A stretch of 24,731 nucleotides of DNA from Plantago elongata (Eukaryota > Streptophyta > Magnoliopsida > Lamiales > Plantaginaceae): positions 1 to 24,731 of the forward strand of contig JAYMSP010002362.1 in NCBI GenBank assembly GCA_036897095.1, read 5' to 3'. Below the pieces are notes generated by a model that had not been told where the DNA came from, ran no database searches, and saw nothing but the letters and a program-made list of their open reading frames with translations. Made by a program: the position numbers and the translations under genes. Positions 1 to 9,386 of the stretch are shown here, one piece after another (positions within the stretch are counted from its first letter, which is position 1; every line of letters begins with the position of its first letter).

Positions 1-1347
1 TAAACCCAGAGGGAATTAATAATAGAAAGGAAGAAAAAGGGAAAATGATGACATGGCAGGACACCTAAGCATGTGGCGTGTCCTCCGGCTTGCCAACTCA
101 GCATTTGCGTGTGTCTCCGGCTGTCTCAGAAATCCGGCGTTGACTTTTGGGTTTGTTTGTAATTATGTTTCAAAAACAGTTCATTTCGTGAAAATCATTT
201 GTAATAGAAAAACATCATAGGGTCATCCGTAATGACGGCAAAGAACAGGGGTGGGTTTTGTAATTATCCCTTAATCAAATCAGGCTGATTCTGAGAGACC
301 GAAGGAAGAAAAGAATTGAACTTGGAGCTAGGAGGCGAACTGGGACTTTACAAAATTCGAACTTGGAGAAACCAATCAGTAATTTCGATTTAAATGGTTA
401 TTATATTTAAATAATATTATTTAAATGGTTATTATTTAAATGGTTATTATTTAAGTGTAATTTAAATGGTTATTATTTAAATCGAAAAAAAAATTTTGAT
501 TTTATAATCGAACTGAAACCGATCATTAATTTAAATGGTTATTATATTTAAATAATTACGTTTGTGGTTGTAATCCGAATCGAAATTATCATCTGGGTGG
601 CTGATTTGTGGTTGTAACAGTGCGTTATTATCTAATGTCTGTGACTGTGTTTGTGATAGTCAATAATCAAGATATCTAACGTAATACTACCTTGTAGTAG
701 ATAGCATTATCTACCAACTTCACATGTAATGTTCGGATAAGTTTTACAACAATTCATGGGCCGGTTACTCAATCATCCAGGAAACCAGATGTATATGGAT
801 GTATATGTTCACTTGGATTTTCCAAACGGAGCTATGTTGGGACACCAATTTAATACATTAATTACATAAAATTTTATATATTTATGATTGAATAACCATA
901 TTAAATGATATTAATGTAAGAATTAAGAGCGAAACTCAATACAAGAGCAAGATATTAAATGGCCTGAATATAGTTATGGATTTGTAGAGTACAAAATAAT
1001 ATGATAATTTTATAGTTATAAAATCAAAAATGTGAAATATGTATCTCCAGTCAAAACATTGTACATGACAGTATGGCACCTAGGCCACTATTTGAATTTA
1101 GATGTCGTTTTACTTTTATGTTTTACTTATTTTATGAGATATGTTATGTTTCTTTTTCCGTTTAGATACTGAGATAAGTTATATGTTATTTATGTAATGT
1201 TATAAATGAAAGAAGTTTGAAATCAGTTTTCTTACTTCTAAGTATAGATTAGGTTTCTAGTATACTTTCATTATCCCACAACAATTACAAATCAGAGGGC
1301 GATCAGATGATCCAGCCTAAGCAAAAGTACTAAATGAGCAAAGTAAA
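1..1347. other. Intergenic, repeat-bearing, no gene seen
   Basis: I see no coding exon here. Positions 1-150 are less AT-rich. Positions 151-270 hold four spaced copies of a GTAAT-containing module, and 389-554 hold five copies of a 16-bp AT-rich word; both are reported separately. The rest (560-1347) is AT-rich with scattered stops in all frames. The part just below 1348 is probably the 3' UTR of the LINE relic at 1348-1645. Confidence 0.5.
389..554. repeat. AT-rich 16-bp word repeated five times
   Basis: The word TTTAAATGGTTATTAT occurs at 389, 420, 435, 461 and 530. The first and last copies share a longer identical stretch (389-414 and 530-555), as if one longer unit had been duplicated and the middle copies slipped. 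Spacing is irregular (31, 15, 26 and 69 bp), so this is a degraded local repeat rather than a clean microsatellite. Confidence 0.75.
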
Positions 1348-1645
1348 CTATCCTAACATTAATTTTTCAACATGAAGTTTTAACTCAGGGTCATTCCAAG
1401 CCCAGTAAGTAATAACATCAATAATCTTTTGAGCTATTCTAGTCAATCATGTGCTACTTAGTGAACCACCAATACTAACTTCATTCCTGAAAATTCAAAT
1501 CTCATACACCATTTTCTTGAAAGTCGAGTTTTGCCTTCCATCTGTTACCACAGGTCTTGTGGAGAACCCACACGAATTCTCGGTTCCAATCATTAGGGGA
1601 CCGGGTCAGACGAATCCAAGCAAGCACGACCTTCCAAATACCATA
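1348..1645 (-). pseudogene. LINE reverse-transcriptase zinc-binding (zf-RVT) fragment
   Basis: Read on the minus strand, 1645 to about 1503 gives a frame containing IWKVVLAWIRLTRSPNDW and VWVLHKTCGNRWKAKL. A frame change follows to VYEI-stop-IFRNEVSIGGS, then after another stop comes RIAQKIIDVITYWAWNDPEL and HVEKLMLG with a final TAG at 1348-1350. This is the pattern of the C-terminal zinc-binding region of plant L1-type LINE ORF2 proteins that lack RNase H. At least one frameshift and two internal stops make it non-functional. The RT core upstream (beyond 1645) is not recognisable, so this is a 5'-truncated or eroded copy. It differs in sequence from the larger LINE at 9.3-14.2 kb and is probably a different lineage. 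The family call rests on recalled motif patterns. Confidence 0.6.
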
Positions 1646-1650
1646 AGAAA

Positions 1651-2162
1651 TCCTTTTTCTAACTTCTAAGTATGAGTACACATTAAGTTTATGACGATGT
1701 GGTATTTTAATTGAGCTTGATAGAGTTTGAAAGTTTAAAATCGTCTAAATGAAAAAATAACTAGATTAGCTTATTTCGATGTGATAATGATTTACCCCAC
1801 TTGACTAGGAAATTGCCTCATACTATGATATAATTATGACATTCGTTACACCTTCAGTTTCTGATTCTCTGCAACACCCACAAACGCATTGAAAAAGCCA
1901 TCCAAACGCAATCAAAGACTAGTCCAAAAGCAGACATTGATGTACCATAAATACACCCTACCACAACCAAACGTTTCCTTTGTCCTCGCCTGGTTTACAT
2001 ATCATCTCTATCATTTTCACGGGACTCACTATCCAAGAACCAATCCTACCACAAGTAATGTAATTCCCACATATCTTTTCTCAGTTGGAGTTGTTAATTT
2101 TTACATCCACACATATAATAAAACTTCTCATTTCTTTCTCCCTTTTGGTATTGTAGCAAGAA
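1651..2162. other. Upstream region of the ankyrin gene
   Basis: AT-rich DNA with no supportable exon. The two short open frames here (near 1451-1669 and 1889-2167) have no domain-like composition. This interval probably contains the distal promoter of the ankyrin-repeat gene. Confidence 0.5.
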
Positions 2163-2170
2163 TATAAAAG
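2163..2170 (+). promoter_or_regulatory. TATA box of the ankyrin-repeat gene
   Basis: TATAAAAG is a strong match to the plant TATA consensus. Transcription would start near 2195-2205, giving an unspliced leader of about 590 nt before the ATG at 2791. This is inferred from sequence only. Confidence 0.5.
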
Positions 2171-2229
2171 TACTCATCGTCTCATTCTTTTGCTGATCAC
2201 AAAAATTCTCACTTCTTGATTCGCAAATT

Positions 2230-2741
2230 ATGTGGCTTTCATTACGCATTCGTATTGGGTTTTCTCTTCTTTAAAAAATATGAAATCCCTTTATTTGACT
2301 CCATGATTTTCCAACTTTTTGTCTGATCCAATAAAAATCATTTCTTTAGCCTTTTCCCGCAAACCCCACTTGCTGTATTCTCTCAATTCATGCTTTCCGA
2401 GCACAACTCTCAGCAAAAATCAACTCTTTAGACTTATTCCATAAACCCCAGTTCTTGAATTCTCAGAATTTCAGCAAATTTGTGAACCCGAGTTGTTTTC
2501 ATCAAGAAAAATCATTTCTTTAGCCCTTTCACGTAAACCCCAGTTCTTGAATTCTCAGAATTTCAGTAAATTTGTGAACCCGAGTTGTTTTCATCAAGAA
2601 AAATCATTTCTTTAGCGCTTATGCATACACCTAACTTCTTGGATTCTCAAAATCCATACTTTCCTATCTCAGTTTCCGCAATTTATGCCAAACAGAGTTA
2701 GTTTGATCAATAAAAATCGTAACTTTAGCATTTTCCCATAA
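2230..2741 (+). promoter_or_regulatory. Cluster of six short upstream ORFs in the leader
   Basis: Downstream of the TATA box and before the main ATG there are six ATG-initiated short frames: 2230-2274 (14 codons plus stop), 2280-2306, 2303-2326, 2390-2431, 2621-2701 (26 codons) and 2685-2741 (18 codons). All terminate before 2791. If the leader is not spliced, these would be expected to reduce translation of the main frame or make it conditional. No uORF peptide family is recognised. An unseen 5'-UTR intron could remove some of them. Confidence 0.45.
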
Positions 2742-2760
2742 ACAAACCCCCTTCTTGAAA
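2329..2760 (+). repeat. Tandem repeats of about 90-110 bp in the 5' leader
   Basis: A unit beginning CAA(T/G)AAAAATCAT..CTTTAGC recurs at about 2329, 2413, 2503, 2595 and 2708. The central two units are nearly identical and exactly 92 bp apart (2442-2526 against 2534-2618); the outer units are diverged. Each unit carries a CTTTAGC..TTTTCCCATAAACCCC..TTCTTGAATTCTC pattern. The array ends about 30 bp before the start codon of the ankyrin gene, so it lies in the transcribed leader. Confidence 0.75.
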
Positions 2761-2790
2761 TCCTCACACTTTTCAGCATACTTTCCTCCA

Positions 2791-5698
2791 ATGTCTGCTT
2801 CATACTTCCCATTGAGATGGGAAAGCACTGGTGACCAGTGGTGGTTTGCTTCCCCAATAGACTGGGCTGCAGCAAATGGTCACTACGATGTTGTATTGGA
2901 GCTTCTCCATATGGACACAAACCTCCTCATCAAGCTAACCTCCCTCCCGAGAATTCGACGCCTCGAAACCGTTTGGGATGATGATGACAACTTCAACCAT
3001 TCAGCCAAATGTAGGTCAGAAGTGGCAAAGAAACTCCTTTTAGAATGTGAGGATAGGAAGGGTGGTAACTCCTTGATTAAGGCTGGTTATGGAGGGTGGT
3101 TGTTGTACACTGCTGCTTCGGCAGGAGACGTTGTTTTCGTGAAGGAGTTGTTGGGTAGGGACCCGGTTTTGGTGTTTGGGGAAGGGGAATATGGGATTAC
3201 TGATGTGTTCTACGCTGCAGCGAGGAGTGGGAGTTGGGAGGTTTTTAGGACAGTTTTCGATTGTTCTGTGTCGGGTATGGGAAGGGAGAAGGACGTTTCG
3301 TCTGGTTTTCAGAAAGAGATGGTGAATAGGGCGGCTCATGCTGCGGCTAGAGGTGGGAGTGTGGAGATATTGAGGGAGTTGTTGGGGGATGATTGTGATG
3401 TTTTGGAGTATAAGGATGCTCAGGGTGGAAATGTGTTGCATTCGGCCTCAAGTAGAGGGCAGATTGAGGTGAGCTAATACACTTTCTGATGTATTGATGC
3501 TTAATTTTGATTTGAGTAATGTGAGTTATGTTTATTGAATGAACAATTTGGATTGGAACTTTGTTTCTGGAAAGTGATAATTAGTTATATTAGATGCTGC
3601 AAAGTTAGTTATCAAGTAGTTTGTTTGCTAGTTGCGTCGAAATGAAGACTATTTATTTGGAGAAAGGTGTGTTTGGGTCAAATAATTTCCAGGGAGTGTT
3701 CATTAATGTGAGGAAGGTGATTAATCCTGAAGTAAAACTAAACTATTTGGACACATAAATGTCGATTAGTTCTATTTTTGTGGTACTTGTGTCTACTATG
3801 TGGTTCGGTATTTGTATATTTTCAGGGGTCATGATAATGTTTTCATGTATTTTCTACTTTATAGTAGTATTTTAGTCTAAGAAGAAAGGCAAAAATCCTT
3901 TGCTATGTTCGTTTATGGACAATCATTCTGTCCTCTCATGTTATCGTTACCATTTTCGGATGTATCGCTGTTTCCTCTCTATGTAACACTTTGAACACAC
4001 ATCGTTCTCTCAAAGCGGGGATCTTCAACTATATTGTGTAGCTGAAGTTGAAATGAAATCTTTGGTTTTTAGTATTGAGTTCAGGAAGGCAGGAAGAGTG
4101 AGACTTGATCTGCATTTTTTGCTAAAACTAGAGAAGATACTATATTATAGCTCAAATTTTGTGTTTATCTGTGATTAGTAATTTAGTTTGGTCCTGTTAA
4201 CTATTACTATTAATCATTAGCCATGATGCAGGATTCACTATATTAAGATAGTTGTACTTTTCATATTGCAGCTGGAAAGCCGATTCTTTCTTTTCATCAT
4301 GAATTGTCCTAGTTGAATGTCTACTGGAGTTATTTTAATTAGCCTCTGTTTTGCTGCTGTCACTGAATTGTTGTCTTAACCCTAATGCAGGTGGTGAAAT
4401 ATATATTATCATCTTATGATATCATTAACTCTACCGATAATCGAGGTAACACTGCCTTGCATGTGGCAGCTTACCGTGGTCACCTTGCAGTTATGGAGGT
4501 TCTTATATCCGCATCCCCTTCCTCTGTGTCATCAACAAACAGCTACGGAGACACTTTTCTCCACATGGCAGTCTCTGGTTTCCGTTCCCCTGGTTTTAGG
4601 CCATTGAACAAACAGATAGAACTTATAAGACAGTTGGTGAACGGGAAGGTTACAAACATTGAGGACCTCATCAATGTGCAAAACAGTGATGGCAGAACAG
4701 CAATCCACATGGCAGTAATTGACAATGTTCAGTCCGAGGTTGTTGAGCTTCTCATGTCTGTCCGCTACATAAACTTAAATGCTCGTGACGCGGATGGAAA
4801 CACACCTGTTGATCTTTTGAAACAACGGCCAAAATCCGCTTCCTCTGAGATCTTGATCAAACGGCTCATATCGGCTGGAGGTATATCCAACTGCCAGGAT
4901 CGAAAGGCCAGAAATTCACTTGCATCACATCTGAGGATGCATGGAATCGGAAGAAGTCCAGGGACTTCTTTCCGTATCCCAGACGCCGAGATATTGATGT
5001 ACACAGGAATAGACGATGCTTGCCCCTCAAGTTGCGATTTCACAAGCACAGAGTTTGGCTACTCAAGCGAAATCAAGCCTGTGGGTTCAATGGGTGAATC
5101 TAGCAGTTCAAAGTACAAGAAGTTCAGTTCGATGAATAGTGCCACAAGTCGTCTCAAGATGCTACTCCGCTGGCCTGGGAAGAAAGAATCAGGCACAGAT
5201 TCACCTGTCTCGGAGAGTAACTACTCTGTCGAGTCATACAAAACGAGTTCGAGTTTGAAATATAGTCCAGTCCCTCTGAGGCAACAGTTTCTGCGACTTT
5301 CAAGTCTACCAAATAACAAGAGGATTACATCTTTGCAGAGAACTCTTCCAAGTCCTTCAGCCAGGAAAAAGTATGCAGTTGGCTTAACCCAAGGAGTCCT
5401 ACAAGTGTTACCAAAATCGCACTTGGGTTCGCCTTCTAGTGCATTTTCCGAGTCATCCTGGCCATCGACTGCATCAGGTGGTAAACGGAAGGGTGGGGAT
5501 CATGACTATGGGAGTCCAGGACAACCTTCAAGTTCAAATCTTTCTCCCAATGTTGAAAAAGTGAAATTCAAGAAACATGGAACCTTTAACTTGAAGTTGA
5601 TGAATAACTACTTCTGCTTTGGAGCTCAAGGCTTGGCTGTTGACAAGCCTATGAACTCTCCAAGCCAAAGTCAGCAGAATCAAGAAATTAAAGTCTAG
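2791..5698 (+). CDS. Ankyrin-repeat protein, soluble, two exons, ~661 aa
   Basis: Exon 1 is 2791-3468 (226 codons, phase 0) and exon 2 is 4391-5698. The 922-bp intron has a GAG|GTGAGC donor and a TGCAG|GTGG acceptor, joining GQIE to VVKYIL. I chose the ATG at 2791 because the conserved N-terminus FPLRWESTGDQWW follows at once; the frame runs further upstream, but only from a TTG. Ankyrin repeats lie at about residues 20-40 (PIDWAAANGHYDVV), 100-130, 190-235, 243-258 (GNTALHVAAYRGH), 278-290 and 325-375 (DGRTAIHMAV, DADGNTPVDLL). The last ~270 residues are Ser-, Pro- and basic-rich with no recognised domain. There is no transmembrane PGG domain, so the protein is probably cytosolic or nuclear and acts through protein binding. 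Related plant proteins are annotated only as ankyrin-repeat family proteins, and no partner or pathway can be inferred. AATAAA at 5810-5815 is a likely polyadenylation signal. Confidence 0.9.
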
Positions 5699-6652
5699 TT
5701 GTCTGTGTAATAATATGTACTATATATCACAGTTTTGAAGTTTGTGACTTAATTGTACAGGTGATTTGCGTGGTATTAATTACTGTGAGTGTTGTTGTTC
5801 TATGTTCAGAATAAATAAACGAATGATTTGGGATATCTCAACAGGACACTAATTTTCACTTTTTTGAAGCAACTTTCTACATCTGTTTGGTCCTGAACTG
5901 CTGGTAAAGAATTTAATATGGATATCTCAACAGCAGGACACTAATTTTCGCTTTTTTGAAGTAACTTTCTACATCTCTTTGGTGCTCAACTATATGTGAA
6001 TATTTTTGTTCAAACTTGTCAAGTAAGTTTGAAGCTTCGAAATTTTTACTAATGTACTTATGAGCTTTCATGTTCTGGGTGATGATTCCATCTTCATTTA
6101 AACATCTACAATTCGGTGCTCCATTGTTGGGTGATTAAGGAAGACATCAATACCCATATGTTATTGTAGTAAAATAATTGAAATCCATCAGACTCTTTAG
6201 AAAATTTTAATGTTAACATAAAACTCTAGTTAGGAATAACTTTACTATAGAAATATTTTTATCCAGGGCCTAATAAAATATGATTGTATGAGGTTTTACT
6301 GTATCGTCATTTTTCGATGGTGATCATAGAATGCATAAATATGGAATAATGAATCTAACAAATTCTTATCGGAATATGAATCTCCACACTATAATCATGA
6401 TCTCCTTAAGACCAGTACAACAATTGACTAATTGAGTATATTGTGATGTTTCTGAACTTAGTATTAGAATGATTGGTTGGAATGATAGTGAAGAAGTAGA
6501 AATAAACCAGTAACTAACAAGTAGTCCAACATTTCAGGAGTGAATAGTTCTTCACAGTCATGAATCTAAATTTAGTATAGAATCATTGGATGGAAATTCA
6601 AGAAGTGCAATAGATCATAACAGAATCTAGTCTGTTAGACATTCATTTTCAC
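5699..6652. other. Intergenic: ankyrin 3' UTR, local duplication, transporter promoter
   Basis: The first ~130 bp is the ankyrin gene 3' UTR, ending after AATAAA at 5810. A local duplication follows at 5831-5990, described separately. The remainder is AT-rich, shows no coding signal, and leads into the promoter of the amino-acid transporter. Confidence 0.6.
5831..5990. repeat. Tandem duplication, period ~89 bp
   Basis: The segment starting GGATATCTCAACAG at 5831 is repeated from 5920, with a 3-bp CAG insertion and a few substitutions in the second copy. Both share ACACTAATTTTC, CTTTTTTGAAG and AACTTTCTACATCT. It lies just past the predicted poly(A) signal of the ankyrin gene. Confidence 0.8.
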
Positions 6653-6660
6653 TATAAAAT
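6653..6660 (+). promoter_or_regulatory. TATA box of the LHT1-like gene
   Basis: TATAAAAT lies 115-122 bp before the ATG at 6775, which predicts a leader of roughly 90 nt. The start context GTCAGCATGGCG is good for plants. Confidence 0.5.
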
Positions 6661-6774
6661 CAGTGTGCAGCACATATCTCACTTCTTATCTTAACCCAAA
6701 TACTTTGATCACCACCTCCATATCAGTGAGCTTTTGATCCCTCTTTATTTTAGAGAAGAGAGAGGGCAGTCAGC

Positions 6775-8623
6775 ATGGCGTACGACACTCCGGCTCAGAC
6801 TCCACCACCTAAGACTCCAAATGACAAGGCCATCGATGATTGGCTCCCAATTACATCTTCGCGTAATGCCAAATGGTGGTACTCAACTTTCCACAATGTC
6901 ACTGCTATGGTTGGTGCAGGTGTTCTTAGTCTCCCGTATGCCATGTCTCACATGGGATGGTACGTAAGCTTTAATGTATTAAACGGGTACAACAAACAAA
7001 CAAATTTAAACAAAACCTATAAATATTTCTAGAAATTCACTTTGCATATGTAAAATAGATTAGTCTAATTCGAAGTGTTCTGCAATATACAGGGGACCTG
7101 GTGTGACAATCTTGATAATATCATGGATCATTACCCTCTACACACTCTGGCAAATGGTTGAAATGCACGAGATGTTCCCAGACAAGAGGTTGGACAGGTA
7201 CCACGAGCTAGGCCAGGCGGCGTTTGGCCCGAAACTAGGGCTGTACATTGTTGTCCCACAACAGGTTGTGGTGGAAGTTAGTACTTGCATCATCTACATG
7301 GTCACAGGTGGAAAATCCTTGGAAAAGTTCCACAACCTCATATGTCCTGACTGCAGCTCGATCAGGCTCACCTATTTCATCATGATCTTCGCCACGATTC
7401 ACTTTGTCCTCTCCCACCTACCCAACTTTAACTCCATCTCAGTTGTCTCCCTTGCTGCTGCCGTTATGTCTCTGAGTTATTCAACCATTGCTTGGACTGC
7501 ATCAGTTGCCAGGGGACCTATTGAAAATGTTGATTATGGCCAAAGAGGTGTAAACACATTGGACAACACGTTCAACTTCTTTAATGCGTTGGGAGATATA
7601 GCTTTTGCATATGCTGGTCACAATGTAGTGTTGGAGATTCAAGCAACGATTCCTTCAACTCCTGAAGTGCCATCGAAGATAGCCATGTGGAAGGGGGTGA
7701 AGTTCGCCTACTTGGTCGTGGCTGTATGCTATTTCCCCGTTGCATTCTGTGGTTACTACGTTTTCGGTAACACTGTAGATGACAACATCCTAATGACACT
7801 AGAAAGACCAACCTGGCTCATAGCATCTGCTAACATGTTCGTCTTAATACATGTCATCGGAAGCTATCAGGTCACTAGAACCTTTCGCCTAAAGTCCCTT
7901 CATTTCTGCACTTGTTTATTGAGATATTCGTAACGGTATCCTTGCTTGAAATGCAGATTTACGCCATGCCAGTGTTTGACATGATGGAGACATTTTTGGT
8001 TAAGCAGATGAAGTTCAAACCTTCATTCCCTCTCCGTTTCTGTACTCGCACATTCTATGTTGGTAAGACTTCAATTCAAATCCATCCATCAATCACATCT
8101 TTTGATTTCTTTTTGGTGATTTTGTGAAAGAATATTCACTAATATTAATTGTTTCTCTATTTCTGTAGCATTTACCATGTTCATTGGAATGACATTCCCC
8201 TTCTTTGGTGGTTTACTTGGGTTCTTCGGAGGATTCGCTTTGGCTCCAACAACATACTACGTAAGCGTTTCATGAAATAGCACGTACATATCACAAAAGA
8301 GCTGAGTAACAAGTAGTTCAACACTTCAACTAACAATATTCATTCTACTGCCTTACTCAGTTGCCTTGCATCATCTGGTTGATCCTGAAGAAACCGAAGA
8401 AGTTCAGCTTCTCCTGGTGCCTCAACTGGGTAAGTGATATTTAATATGTTAACCAATCTGTTGATTTGATTGATAATGAAGAAGATTTGAGTTATTGAAC
8501 ATGTTCTACTTTTATGAATTTCAGCTCTTCATCATTCTGGGTGTTATCCTGATGCTCATAGCACCTATTGGAGGAATGAGGAACATCATTATGTCAGCCA
8601 AGACCTACAAGTTCTACCAATAA
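6775..8623 (+). CDS. LHT1: Lysine/histidine-type amino-acid transporter, six exons, 442 aa
   Basis: Exons are 6775-6959, 7093-7870, 7957-8062, 8169-8260, 8361-8429 and 8525-8623. All introns are GT/AG and all joins keep phase; for example, GGATG joins GGGACC to give Gly-Trp-Gly-Pro. The product has the plant LHT layout: a hydrophilic N-terminus with [17 protein letters not shown] (residues 21-37), then the first membrane segment [20 protein letters not shown]. About ten further hydrophobic segments follow, including a loop with the Cys pair [22 protein letters not shown], and the C-terminus [13 protein letters not shown] proteins belong to the amino acid/auxin permease (AAAP) family and are plasma-membrane proton symporters. 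Arabidopsis LHT1 imports a broad set of neutral and acidic amino acids. The length matches the family (about 440-450 aa), and nothing is missing or broken. The LHT class is secure; whether this is the LHT1 orthologue or a paralogue is less certain. Confidence 0.92.
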
Positions 8624-9281
8624 ATGAACCGGCCAGTTGAGAACAATGGTGTCGTTGTTCGGATTCAGCTACAACGACAAGCTTGAAGGATTGATGTCGG
8701 AGTCTATGGAGTTTCAACTAGTATGCAGATTACTCTAGTTTATTAGCTTTCATCCATGCAATATATAGGAAAAAGAGATGATAGTATTTGAGTAATTTGT
8801 TGTAGGATTTTGTTGGGTCAATAATGTTGAGATTAGTTCACTTCTGTAGATGTGTTCTCATCATATTTATCGTGGAATGCATCTTTTGCTCTTCCTTTAA
8901 TCCTACTCTCTTTCAACTGTTATCTATCTTTATGTTATTGGTATGTTTTGCTGAATCACATGTTAAGGTCAAGAACTCATAAAGTGAGTGGTGGCTGGTA
9001 CCTAATCAGTTCAGATCCATATGTTTATGACTATGTCAATTCAAATAGAGTAAATCGCAACGTTATGAATTGAACTTTCCGAATTAAATGTAAAATTTAA
9101 AAAATAAATAAATAAAGTGAAAAATATAATAATAAAATTGAAAAAATAGTAATAAAAATATAAAGATAATGACTACATTAGTCATTTAGAAGATATATTT
9201 TGTATTTAAAGGATGAAAAGCTGAAATTAAAACGTATTTAAAATGATACGTGAAAAGTTGAAATCGAAATAGTGGAAGTAT
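8624..9281. other. LHT1-like 3' UTR and AT-rich intergenic DNA
   Basis: The transporter 3' UTR probably occupies the first 200-300 bp. From about 9085 to 9180 there is A-rich low-complexity sequence made of AAATA and AATAAAA words. No exon, RNA gene or clear repeat unit is seen. Confidence 0.5.
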
Positions 9282-9386
9282 TATTTTTACTTTTTTTAGT
9301 AAAGAAAGGATAAAAGTTGGCTGCTAGGCTACATCGGAGGTTAAAAGTGCCCGTAAATTTGAAGGAATCGAGTCCAAAAACCCGTC

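Noticed and set aside
1451..2167. Two short plus-strand open frames upstream of the ankyrin gene
   Set aside because: No domain-like composition. The first overlaps the minus-strand LINE relic, and the second runs up to the TATA box region.
2755..2790. Extension of the ankyrin protein upstream of the ATG at 2791
   Set aside because: The frame is open, but it would start at TTG and the conserved N-terminus begins just after the ATG at 2791.
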